Shown here piece by piece: positions 27,124-34,932 of a stretch of 64,000 nucleotides of DNA. The stretch is taken from NCBI RefSeq assembly GCF_017377855.1, contig NZ_JAFREP010000014.1, positions 1-64,000 on the forward strand, given 5' to 3'. Within the stretch, counting starts at the first letter, position 1. Each line of letters starts with the position of its first letter. Under the pieces are notes generated by a model. It was not told where the DNA came from, did not search any database, and saw only the letters and a program-made list of their open reading frames with translations. The DNA is from Acanthopleuribacter pedis. GTDB taxonomy: Bacteria; Acidobacteriota; Holophagae; Acanthopleuribacterales; Acanthopleuribacteraceae. A program made the position numbers and the translations under genes.

Positions 27124-28429
27124 GGAATGACGTCACCTTAGGTATGGGGAATCGGCGGCGCACGCGACGACCAACAGCGTCAGGGGCTCATCGTGCGGCA
27201 AGGGCGGGGCAGGGGCCCGCTCGCCACGGAACAAGGCGAGCCTGATGTTCCAAGATTCGTGAAACCTGGAGCCGGAGCGGGTCAAGCCGCGACGATGTGT
27301 GCCGGTGAACGTGAAACATGAGTGAACGCTGTTCCGCGGGAACCAAAAAAGGTAAGACGGGTGAAACCAGTCATTCAGCCTGAGCTTAAACACGATCTCG
27401 TCTATTATAGCGAGTGAGTTTGGTCGCGATATAAAAAAACGTTTCACCGGGCTGGAAAGGTCGCGTTGCGGCAAGGGAAAGAAGGGGGATGTGCTCGGAG
27501 AAATTCTGGTTAATCTCTTGGTGTGTATAGGGTTAGGTGGTTTGGTCGGCGCCCTTCAGCTTCGGTCTGGGCAAAAGTAAATAAGCGTCGTTTTGATGCG
27601 TTGTGATATTGAATTTGACAGATTCGTCATAGTATTGTTTTTCTATTTTGGCGGCAGGCAAATCCTTTATTTTACAGGAAAAGCGCCGGCGAGCCTAATT
27701 TTCTTGATTGGCGAGTTGGAGGTTTGGAAGGGGATCGCCGGTTTGCTTCTCCCCATGCTTGGCTGCCGGGTTGCGCGTTGTGGCGCCCTGGGCCGAGGCT
27801 CGCCCCGGCGGGGACCCTTGCCGAAACCATGGATTGGGTGTTGTCGTCGAACCTTGATCCTTGCTTCCACTGGGGTTACTTATCACAGCGTTTTTGGTAT
27901 GATGGCGGCGCGCCTATGCTTGGTTCGACCTAACCCTGGGAATGGCTCACTATTTGGTTGAACCCTAGGGGTGCGATAAGAGCGAGGGGTTTTAGCTAAA
28001 GATCTGGAGCGAAATGGTTTGGAAAAAGCGAGCCGGGGTCGCGCCCGACCACACCCACTGGGTGCGGTGAGTTTTGTTACAGACCGTTGCAGCCCAAAGG
28101 TTTAGCTAAAATCACCGCGTCAGCGCTTCTTAGCTTGAAACGTCTTTGAACGCGGCTTTTCGGTCTGAAGAAAGGTTGCGGGTTTTTCGCGGGGATCGCG
28201 TGGGAGACGGGGTCTCGAAGTTTTGTCGGTTCTTTCCCTTAATGCTCGTTTCATTTTTCCCGAAAGAGATGTTAACGAGGGAAATGGATTGGCGGGGTTT
28301 CCGTTTCAGTTCACTGCCTCGTAAACTGCCACGAGGTAGGATTCCTGATGACGTTTCCTGATATGTGTTCCGCCGGGTTTGGACAGAGTCTTGGTTTGGC
28401 TTTCTCCGAGTTGGTAACGGGGGCTTGGT
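27124..28429. other. 1.3-kb intergenic region with repeat copy B
   Basis: Apart from the interspersed element at 27962-28133 I see no gene. Open frames at 27133-27474 (minus), 27593-27961 (plus) and 28130-28513 (minus) lack ribosome sites and have arginine/proline-rich shadow-like translations. TATGATGG near 27898 could be a -10 element, but I found no partner -35. Confidence 0.4.
27962..28133 (+). repeat. Interspersed element, copy B
   Basis: About 172 bp, with ends CCTAGGGGTGCGATAAG and GCGCTTCTTAG. Just inside these, GGTTTTAGCTAAA on the left pairs with TTTAGCTAAAATC on the right. The core AGATCTGGAGCGAAATGG and internal hairpin CACCCACTGGGTG are shared with the other copies. Confidence 0.85.
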
Positions 28430-28978
28430 ATGCAGTGGATCGATAGTGCCGGGATTTACAAAAGTCTCGAGGACGAAAAAATCATCATGTTCTACAAAGG
28501 TCCGGTGCCGCAAGAGACCTTGGTCGACATGGGCGCTTTTCTAAAGAGCATGCTCTATGGGAACCCGCGTATCAAAACCATCTTCGCCATCTTTGTGGAG
28601 ATGGCCCACAACATCCTCTACCACTCAGCCGAGCGCGAGGTGGTTGATCTGGAAGGCAACGACATTGGTGTCGGTTTGATCATTTTACGTGAGCAGCCTC
28701 ATCATTTCGTTTTAAAATCCTGCAATCCCCTCAACCGGGATGACGTTTCCGAATTGCGGCGCAAGCTGGGAGAAATCAAAGATCTCAGCAATGAAGAACT
28801 GCGGAAGCTTTACGTCAGCAAACGCAAAACCGGTGAAAACCGCACCCAAAAAGGCGCGGGATTGGGTTTGATTGAAATCGCCAAACGGGCCGATACCCAG
28901 CTCGATTTCGATATCCAATCCTTTAACGACCAATTCGACTTGCTGAATCTCACCGCTACGATTGCTAAAGGAGGATAG
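28430..28978 (+). CDS. siaB: SiaB-like protein kinase (HATPase fold)
   Basis: 182 residues. FVEMAHNILYHSAE (about 63-76) is the N-box-like helix and KGAGLGLIEIAKRA (about 142-155) the G-box of a compact GHKL ATPase, as in the SiaB kinases (DUF6272) of the Pseudomonas SiaABCD pathway. In that pathway SiaB phosphorylates SiaC and so controls the diguanylate cyclase SiaD. Here the next gene, after two bases, is a SiaC homologue, and a GGDEF gene follows. No siaA phosphatase is seen in the window. The gene symbol is given by family resemblance. Confidence 0.8.
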   Translation: MQWIDSAGIYKSLEDEKIIMFYKGPVPQETLVDMGAFLKSMLYGNPRIKTIFAIFVEMAHNILYHSAEREVVDLEGNDIGVGLIILREQPHHFVLKSCNPLNRDDVSELRRKLGEIKDLSNEELRKLYVSKRKTGENRTQKGAGLGLIEIAKRADTQLDFDIQSFNDQFDLLNLTATIAKGG

Positions 28979-28980
28979 GT

Positions 28981-29358
28981 TTGCAAAGTCTATCATTAGC
29001 CCGCTCGGTCGACACCCCCGAGGTGGCGTTCGATCCCGAAAGCGGCAACTTCCGCTTAGAAGGCGAATCTTATCCCGAGAACGCGCTCGACTTTTACGGC
29101 AGCGTGTTTGAGTGCTTGAACCAATACATCGAACGCACCCAAGGGCCGATTGAAGCGCACTTCAAGCTTTCCTACTTCAATTCGAGTTCGTCTAAGTGTT
29201 TGTTGGACATTTTTGACATTTTTGAAGCCTACAGTTCGGTGGGCGGCAAGGTGGCCGTTCACTGGCATTACCAAAAGGATGACGAGGATATCAAAGAAAG
29301 CGGCGAGGATTTTGCCGATGACTTGAGCCTCGAATTCCAGCTTATTCCCTTTGACTAA
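28981..29358 (+). CDS. siaC: SiaC-like regulatory phosphoprotein (DUF1987)
   Basis: 125 residues. It starts at TTG, justified by AAAGGAGG eight bases upstream. Family landmarks are TPEVAFDPESGNFRLEGESYPENA (about 12-35), KLSYFNSSSSKCLLDI (about 61-76) and the acidic DDEDIKESGEDF. In SiaC the threonine in the SYFNxSSS stretch is phosphorylated by SiaB; here it is serine (YFNSSSS). Unphosphorylated SiaC activates its cyclase. Translationally close to the kinase gene. The downstream cyclase gene begins 142 bases later. Confidence 0.85.
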   Translation: MQSLSLARSVDTPEVAFDPESGNFRLEGESYPENALDFYGSVFECLNQYIERTQGPIEAHFKLSYFNSSSSKCLLDIFDIFEAYSSVGGKVAVHWHYQKDDEDIKESGEDFADDLSLEFQLIPFD

Positions 29359-29500
29359 GTCACGGCCGGGTTGACCGGTTGCCATTGGATACCGCGTTTT
29401 TCAAGCTTTAGCCACCGATCACCGAGGAAACTTGAATGAGGGATGCATTGCCAAAAATGAGCATTAGGACCGCGGTGGCGCCGTGGCTGGGGAGCCGTGC

Positions 29501-30388
29501 ATGAAACCCTCGGAAAGTGTATATCAACACGAGTTGGAAATTCAGCGACGGGCCGAGGTGATTTGCCAAAACCCGCCGGAACAATTTGAGGAGCTCCTTA
29601 AAGAGTACCTGGGCCTGACCCAGCACTACACCAAGTTGCTCAAAAACACGATTAAACTAACCTCGGTTGGTGACGGCGCCCAGCGCAAGCTCGTCCGTGC
29701 TCGCAACGACTTGCTTAAAGCCAAGCGCCGCTTGGAAGACGCCAGCTTTACCGATGCGTTAACCGGGGTGCGCAACCGCCGGTTTTTGCTCGACTTCATC
29801 GATAACGAGGTCAAGTCGGTGCTCAACAACGACAGTGAGTTGGGCGACCACAACCTGTTGTTTCTCATGATCGATATCGACCATTTTAAACAGGTCAACG
29901 ACACCTACGGCCATCCGGTCGGCGACACCGTCCTGGTTCAATTTTCCAACCTGGTCTCCGCCGCATGTCGCAAGTCCGATACCTTGGTGCGCTGGGGTGG
30001 CGAGGAATTTTTAGTGGTTTGTCGCGATTCCGACCAAGCCTATCCAGCCAAGTTGGCCGAGCGACTGCGTTCCCAGGTGGAACAAAACGAGTTTGATATC
30101 GGCGAGGGCCGTGTTTTGAAATGTTCCTGTAGCATCGGTTTCGCCGGTTTTCCTTTTTATCCGCCTTTCCCGGGTTACTTCGGTTGGTCGCAAATCATCG
30201 ACATGGCCGATCAAGCGCTTTACATTGCCAAAAAATCCGGCCGCAACGCCTGGGTTGGGGTTCAGCCCGGCAAGCAGGTTCACCACGGTGCCACGCCGCC
30301 GACTGATTACCATTTGAAACGGCTTTACGGTGATAAATGGGTACAGTTCCAAACCTCATTGGGTGACGACGCCCGACTCGTTTTTTGA
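29501..30388 (+). CDS. Diguanylate cyclase, SiaD-like context
   Basis: 295 residues from the ATG after GGGGAG; a GTG six codons earlier is in frame. The N-terminal 90 residues are helical and probably coiled-coil (YLGLTQHYTKLLKNTIKL). The C-terminal GGDEF domain carries FTDALTGVRNRRFL, DIDHFKQVNDTYGH and RWGGEEF, so it should be active. There is no membrane segment. A similar coiled-coil N-terminus precedes the GGDEF domain in SiaD, where SiaC binds; together with the neighbours this makes control by the SiaC-like protein likely. No obvious RxxD inhibitory site was noted before the GGEEF. Confidence 0.9.
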   Translation: MKPSESVYQHELEIQRRAEVICQNPPEQFEELLKEYLGLTQHYTKLLKNTIKLTSVGDGAQRKLVRARNDLLKAKRRLEDASFTDALTGVRNRRFLLDFIDNEVKSVLNNDSELGDHNLLFLMIDIDHFKQVNDTYGHPVGDTVLVQFSNLVSAACRKSDTLVRWGGEEFLVVCRDSDQAYPAKLAERLRSQVEQNEFDIGEGRVLKCSCSIGFAGFPFYPPFPGYFGWSQIIDMADQALYIAKKSGRNAWVGVQPGKQVHHGATPPTDYHLKRLYGDKWVQFQTSLGDDARLVF

Positions 30389-30401
30389 GGCGGGGTTCCT
30401 G

Positions 30402-31370
30402 ATGGGCGAAAACAAGCGGCAAATCCGCGGTTTGTTCCGCAATGAATACGAAACCATCGAACGGGCCGAGGCTTTTTTGGAAATGGGCGGTTTCTCCGAT
30501 GAAGGGCGCCACGAGTTTGATTTACTGCTGGAGGGGTACCGCAAGTTGCTGCGGGCGACCGGCAAAATGACGCGCATGAACGATTCAAACCAACGCAAAT
30601 TACACAACGCCTTGTCGCAGATTAACGCCCAAAAAGAAGAGTTGCAGATGCGCAAAGAACACCTGCGCAAGCTGAACCGCGCCAAGGACGAAATTTTGGG
30701 CATTGTGGCCCACGACCTGCGCACACCGGTAAACACGGCGCACGGATACAGCGAGATCTTGGCCGATGAATTTGAAGAGGTGCTGGGTCCCGAGGGCCTG
30801 CACGTCTTGGGTAAAATCAAAAAAAGCTGCACCAATATGAACACCCTCATCAATGATTTGCTGGAGGTCGCCAAGCTGGAGGGTGAAGATTTCGAATTGC
30901 CCCTTGCCGATGCGGCTTTTTCGGCCTTGGTCCGAGAAAACGTGGGTGACTTTCGCGCCATGGCGGCGCGAAAGAACCTGACCCTGGTGTTGCACCTCCC
31001 GGAGAAGGATCATTTGGTTCCGCTGAACCGCGAGCGTTTTCGGCAGATTTGCGAAAACCTGTTGTCCAACGCCATCAAGTTCACCAACGAAGGCGGGCGC
31101 ATTGATGTCACCGTTTTGTTCCAAATGAACCGCGCCCGGCTCTGCATCCGCGATACCGGGATCGGCATACCCAAGAATTTTTTACCGCACCTGTTTGACA
31201 AATTCACCGTGGCGGGTCGCAAGGGGACCGGTGGCGAGGCGTCGACCGGTTTGGGCATGAGCATCATTCAGAACTTGGTCCTGCTGCATCAGGGGCGCAT
31301 TTGGGTTGAATCCGAGGAAGGCGTGGGCACCAGCTTTTTTATCGAGATTCCCATGAGCGGCGCCCGTTAA
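30402..31370 (+). CDS. Soluble sensor histidine kinase
   Basis: 322 residues from the ATG 13 bases after the cyclase stop, with GAGGCGGGG upstream; the open frame reaches back into the cyclase gene. The N-terminal 110 residues are helical and resemble the N-terminus of the preceding cyclase (FDLLLEGYRKLLRATGKMTRMNDSNQRKL), suggesting a shared interaction helix. The H-box is VAHDLRTPVN. The N-box is ENLLSNAIKFTNEGG and the G-boxes DTGIGIP and STGLGMSI. There is no membrane segment or receiver domain. A response regulator is not adjacent, so its target may be within this operon or elsewhere. Confidence 0.88.
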   Translation: MGENKRQIRGLFRNEYETIERAEAFLEMGGFSDEGRHEFDLLLEGYRKLLRATGKMTRMNDSNQRKLHNALSQINAQKEELQMRKEHLRKLNRAKDEILGIVAHDLRTPVNTAHGYSEILADEFEEVLGPEGLHVLGKIKKSCTNMNTLINDLLEVAKLEGEDFELPLADAAFSALVRENVGDFRAMAARKNLTLVLHLPEKDHLVPLNRERFRQICENLLSNAIKFTNEGGRIDVTVLFQMNRARLCIRDTGIGIPKNFLPHLFDKFTVAGRKGTGGEASTGLGMSIIQNLVLLHQGRIWVESEEGVGTSFFIEIPMSGAR

Positions 31371-31427
31371 GCGCCTGTCTTGCGCCGATTGGTCCCCGTG
31401 CCCAGGCCGGTGTCGCCGTCGCGATGG

Positions 31428-31455
31428 TTGACCTTTGCACCGTGCTGCCTATAAT
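31428..31455 (+). promoter_or_regulatory. Sigma-70-type promoter for the polyamine genes
   Basis: TTGACC and TATAAT are separated by 16 bases, about 140 bases ahead of the AdoMet decarboxylase start. This is the best-looking promoter in this part of the window. Confidence 0.6.
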
Positions 31456-31597
31456 AATTCCCTTGCTTTGATCCCAGGGTTGAACCCAAAGGTACAAAGC
31501 GTCTTCTGTTTGTTGGTCTCAGCCCAAGCCTGGCTGTAGCCCTCGATTGTTGTGATTCAAGCGCCGTTTGACGTGCGGTGCTTCAGGAGGTAGCCGA

Positions 31598-32500
31598 TTG
31601 TTTTTTGAAGGCTCGGAGAAAAAAATCGAAATCTTGTTGAAACCCGGAACAACGCCGTTGCGGCGTCACCCGGACATTGATTGGCATCATGTGGTCTCGC
31701 TGGCGCGTGCCACCGTGTTGTCGACCGTTTCTAATGAGCTTTGTGATGCCTACCTGCTTTCAGAATCCAGCTTGTTTGTGTTTCAGCACCGGGTGGTGAT
31801 GATTACCTGTGGCACCACCTCATTGGTCGCGGCCGTGGAAGAAATGTTGCGCACCTTTAACCGCGACGACATTTTGTTTTTGATGTACGAACGCAAAAAC
31901 GAGTTATCACCCGAGGATCAGCACAGCGATTACGAGGAAGACGCGCGACGCTTGCGTCGTTTTGTGCCGGGGAATACCACCATTTTCGGCAAAGAAAACG
32001 ACCACTACGTGGCGGTTTTTCACTACGGACCTGACTGCCAACCCCAAGCAACCGACATGACGCTTGAAGTGCTGATGCACGAAATTGACCGAGAAGCCGC
32101 GGCGCCGTTTATGCAAGCCGATATCGGTAAACCGGCACTTTACGAACGGACCGGTGTGAACCGAATTTTTGATGAATTCGCCATCGATGATTTTATCTTC
32201 GATCCCATGGGTTATTCGCTGAATGGGATTTGCGAACGCGAATACTACACCTTTCACATCACACCCCAATCAGAATGTTCTTATGCCAGTTTTGAAACCA
32301 ACCGTGTCTTTGGCGAAGGCGAACTGGAAGCCACGCTCAACAAGGTGTTGGCTATTTTTCGGCCGCGCATTGTGACTGCCGTGTACTTCGACAAAAACGC
32401 CGCGGGTATTGCCGTGCCGACCGGTTATTCGGCCCGAACCGCCAGCCAACAACGTTTTTGCGGGTTCGACGTTTTGTTTGCCAACTACCGCAAGGCTTAA
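31598..32500 (+). CDS. speD: S-adenosylmethionine decarboxylase, eukaryotic type
   Basis: 300 residues from a TTG start with AGGAGG seven bases before it. It makes decarboxylated AdoMet, the aminopropyl donor for spermidine. The sequence follows the eukaryotic (AMD1-like) class, not the short bacterial SpeD: FFEGSEKKIEI at the start; LSESSLF at 54-60 with self-cleavage expected between E56 and S57 to give the pyruvoyl group; MITCGTT with C71 matching human C82. Near 210 comes YSLNG, then FHITPQSECSYASFETN, matching the human processing Ser229 and His243. Spermidine synthase follows about 110 bases downstream. Confidence 0.93.
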   Translation: MFFEGSEKKIEILLKPGTTPLRRHPDIDWHHVVSLARATVLSTVSNELCDAYLLSESSLFVFQHRVVMITCGTTSLVAAVEEMLRTFNRDDILFLMYERKNELSPEDQHSDYEEDARRLRRFVPGNTTIFGKENDHYVAVFHYGPDCQPQATDMTLEVLMHEIDREAAAPFMQADIGKPALYERTGVNRIFDEFAIDDFIFDPMGYSLNGICEREYYTFHITPQSECSYASFETNRVFGEGELEATLNKVLAIFRPRIVTAVYFDKNAAGIAVPTGYSARTASQQRFCGFDVLFANYRKA

Positions 32501-32608
32501 GGTCCCAAACCTAGATGACCTTAGACGACGCTCCTTTTGGGTTGAGGGTCGTCATTACCAAGGTGTGCCGCCGATGTGGTCGCCGTCAAAAGAAGGAAGG
32601 ACAAGAAA

Positions 32609-33499
32609 ATGGACGTAAATACTTCCACGCAATCGGAGCTGGATCTTTGGGCAGAAGAGTTTATCGGCGATTTTGCCTCGCAGCGCTACCGGGTGATTGA
32701 AACCCTGCATGTTTCCCAAACCAAATTCCAAAAGTTGAGCCTGGTGAAAACCGCCGGCCACGGGAAGGTGCTGTTTCTCGACGGCTTGGTGATGTGTTCA
32801 GAGCGGGACGAGTTCGTATACCACGACATGATCGCCCATGTACCCATGTTCGTGCATCCCAACCCGAAACGCGTTTTGGTGATTGGCGGCGGCGACGGCG
32901 GGACGGCCCGCGAGGTGTTGCGCCACCAAGGTGTAGACCGTTGTGTCATGGTGGAAATCGACGGGGAAGTGGTCGACGTATGTCGCGAGCATTTCAAGCA
33001 AACCTCGTGCAGCTTCGACGATCCTCGCCTGGAACTGCGCATTGAAGACGGCGTGAAGTTCATGGCCGAAACCCAAGAGACCTTTGACCTCATCTTGGTG
33101 GACAGCACCGATCCCATCGGTCCGGCCACGCCGCTGTTTGGTGAAGCCTTTTACAACAACGTCAAGCGGGTTTTGGCGGATGACGGCATGGTTGTCGCCC
33201 AAGGCGAAACGCCCTTCTACGAGGAGGAAGCACAGCGTTTAATTCTGCAAAACCTGGCCAAATCCTTCGACAATCGCTACATGTACAACTACAACAACCT
33301 CTGTTATCCCGGCGGTTTGTGGTCTTTTGTTGTGGCCACCAAAGGCTTGTGCCCCATGGGCGACTTCGACGAGGCGCGCATTGCCGCTTCCGGTTTGACC
33401 TTCGACTATTACAACGCCGAGGTCCACCGCGCCGCTTTTGCTCTGCCGCAATTTCAGCGCAACAACCTCGGTGATCTGTTGACCCCGTTCAAAAAGTAA
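32609..33499 (+). CDS. speE: Spermidine synthase
   Basis: 296 residues from the ATG after AAGGAAGG; an upstream in-frame start is less likely. It transfers the aminopropyl group from decarboxylated AdoMet to putrescine. The conserved VLVIGGGDGGTAREVLRH binds the AdoMet part, VEIDGEVVDVCREHF follows, and DLILVDSTDPIGPA holds the catalytic aspartate. YNNLCYPGGLWSFVVATKG is typical near the C-terminus. Full length. Forms a pathway pair with the preceding decarboxylase; no ornithine or arginine decarboxylase is nearby. Confidence 0.95.
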   Translation: MDVNTSTQSELDLWAEEFIGDFASQRYRVIETLHVSQTKFQKLSLVKTAGHGKVLFLDGLVMCSERDEFVYHDMIAHVPMFVHPNPKRVLVIGGGDGGTAREVLRHQGVDRCVMVEIDGEVVDVCREHFKQTSCSFDDPRLELRIEDGVKFMAETQETFDLILVDSTDPIGPATPLFGEAFYNNVKRVLADDGMVVAQGETPFYEEEAQRLILQNLAKSFDNRYMYNYNNLCYPGGLWSFVVATKGLCPMGDFDEARIAASGLTFDYYNAEVHRAAFALPQFQRNNLGDLLTPFKK

Positions 33500-33556
33500 G
33501 CGGACCGCCGCGCGCCGGCGCGACCTTTGGGCTACGGGTGCCTTGCCAAAAAAGGA

Positions 33557-33583
33557 TTGACCCTTGCAGAAAAGCCTGATAAT
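33557..33583 (+). promoter_or_regulatory. Possible promoter upstream of rplI
   Basis: TTGACC, about 15 bases, then GATAAT, roughly 50 bases before the L9 start. The spacer is slightly short. Confidence 0.4.
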
Positions 33584-33631
33584 GTCCTTAATTCGTGCCT
33601 GCCGCGATTTTTGTTGGAGGATTCACTCACA

Positions 33632-34075
33632 ATGCAAGTGTTACTGAAAGAAGCCGTGGTCAAATTAGGTAATCGCGGAGATGTGGTTAAAGTAGCTCCT
33701 GGCTACGCTCGCAACTATTTGTTGCCCAAAAGCCTTGCCGTCCTGGTTACCGAAGGGAATAAGCGTCAGCTCGAAATCGAGAAACGCAATTACGAAAAAC
33801 GCCTGCTCGAAACCAAAGCTGTTGCTGAAGAAGCAAAAGCACGTTTGGAAGAGATCCATTTGGAAGTTGAAAAACGTGCCGGCGACAACGGTTCGTTGTT
33901 CGGTGGTGTCACCGTTCACGAAATTCACCGTGCGTTGCTCACCGAAGGTTTCGAAGTGGAGCGTCGCGTTATTGAACTGCCCCACATCAAAGAGTTGGGT
34001 GAGTACACCGCCTCTGTTCGTTTGCACCCCGAGGTCAGCGCTGAGTTTTCGATTACCGTAAAGCCGGTTGCCTAA
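33632..34075 (+). CDS. rplI: 50S ribosomal protein L9
   Basis: 147 residues from the ATG preceded by TTGGAGGA; the frame is open further upstream but that is leader. It binds 23S rRNA at the base of the L1 stalk. The N-terminal domain MQVLLKEAVVKLGNRGDVV with GYARNYLLP is diagnostic. A long charged helix (about 45-80) links it to the C-terminal domain (GSLFGGVTVHEI). Usually found with rpsF and rpsR, but stands alone here. A strong terminator follows. Confidence 0.97.
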   Translation: MQVLLKEAVVKLGNRGDVVKVAPGYARNYLLPKSLAVLVTEGNKRQLEIEKRNYEKRLLETKAVAEEAKARLEEIHLEVEKRAGDNGSLFGGVTVHEIHRALLTEGFEVERRVIELPHIKELGEYTASVRLHPEVSAEFSITVKPVA

Positions 34076-34106
34076 GCCGCCGCTTTTCCGACCACTACCA
34101 ATTACT

Positions 34107-34139
34107 AAAAAACGCACTTCTCGTAGGTGCGTTTTTTAT
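34107..34139. terminator. rplI terminator
   Basis: AAAAAACGCAC, a short loop, then GTGCGTTTTTT: an intrinsic terminator that would work in both directions, here ending rplI and possibly the convergent TetR gene. Confidence 0.85.
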
Positions 34140-34208
34140 TTGGTGGGTCGGCCCTGGGGGGCGGTCGGGTGATTGGGTCTTGGCCGCGGCGCCGCGCGGG
34201 CCATCGAC

Positions 34209-34796
34209 TCAGCCCGCGTCGTCCAACATTGCGTCTACCATTTTTCGGACCGTGCTTGCCGCGTAATTTTTGGGCATGATTTCCGAGGCGGCAGCTTCCA
34301 ATCGATACGCGCCCTCCATCGCGGCAAGAATCACGGCCGCGGTCTTTTTGGCGTCCGCCTCATTTATTAAAGTGGCCAGCAAATCACTTAGTATTTGCAT
34401 CTGGGTCTCGATGGCCCGGCTATAGAGTTCGCGGACTTTTTCCTGACGGAGGGCTTCGGTCCCGATGACGACCCAGGCGGCGACCGCCTTCGGATCGGCC
34501 CCGTCGCCCAGTGCCAAACGTGCCGTAATGAACGCGTGAATTTTGGCGCGCGGATCGGTGAGGCCTTCCGACAAGTGGTCGTAACGTGCTCGCGCATGAT
34601 CGGCGAGCTGTTCGATCAAGGCGTGGAGGATCTCCGCCTTGTTTTTGAAGTGGTAGTGGATCAAGCCCGGGCTGAGCTTGGCTGCCTCGGCGATGGTGCG
34701 GATAGAGGCTTTTTCAAAGCCGTGCGCACTCATGACCTGGAGCAAGGCAGTCACAATTTGTTCCCTGCGTGTGTCCGTGTTTTTATGGCGACCCAT
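34209..34796 (-). CDS. TetR/AcrR-family transcriptional regulator
   Basis: 195 residues from the ATG at MGRHKN, after GGGAG; the frame extends 21 codons further upstream through the operator region, which is unlikely. The N-terminal helix-turn-helix (REQIVTALLQVMSAHGFEKASIRTIAEAAKLSPGLIHYHFKNKAEIL, about 10-56) is typical. The C-terminal ligand domain has a BetI-like look. It is divergent from the oxygenase/WD40 gene, with palindromic sites between them, so it most likely represses that gene and itself. The ligand is unknown. Confidence 0.93.
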   Translation of the reverse strand: MGRHKNTDTRREQIVTALLQVMSAHGFEKASIRTIAEAAKLSPGLIHYHFKNKAEILHALIEQLADHARARYDHLSEGLTDPRAKIHAFITARLALGDGADPKAVAAWVVIGTEALRQEKVRELYSRAIETQMQILSDLLATLINEADAKKTAAVILAAMEGAYRLEAAASEIMPKNYAASTVRKMVDAMLDDAG

Positions 34797-34847
34797 GAAG
34801 ATACTCCCGGCGCGAAACGGTGTTTCGACCAGCATGGTTGTCTTTTT

Positions 34848-34863
34848 TTGGTTAGTCAACCAA
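34848..34863. promoter_or_regulatory. Operator-like palindrome 1
   Basis: TTGGTTAGTCAACCAA, an inverted repeat TTGGTT/AACCAA. It lies between the divergent TetR and oxygenase genes and is related to the second palindrome at 34904, so it is probably a TetR-binding site. Confidence 0.6.
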
Positions 34864-34870
34864 AAAAAAC

Positions 34871-34899
34871 TTGCCCGAGGCTCTTGTTGCGCTTATATT
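34871..34899 (+). promoter_or_regulatory. Promoter of the oxygenase/WD40 gene
   Basis: TTGCCC, a 17-base spacer, TATATT. It is framed by two related palindromes, the downstream one five bases after the -10, where a bound repressor would block initiation. Confidence 0.6.
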
Positions 34900-34903
34900 T
34901 TGG

Positions 34904-34915
34904 TTGGTTGACCAA
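34904..34915. promoter_or_regulatory. Operator-like palindrome 2
   Basis: TTGGTTGACCAA (TTGGT/ACCAA), just downstream of the -10 box and about 17 bases before the oxygenase start codon. Confidence 0.6.
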
Positions 34916-34932
34916 ATAAAAAAGGAGGGCCC

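Noticed and set aside
27133..28513. Several 110-130-codon frames in the 1.3-kb gap
   Set aside because: No ribosome sites, biased translations, and one runs through the interspersed repeat.
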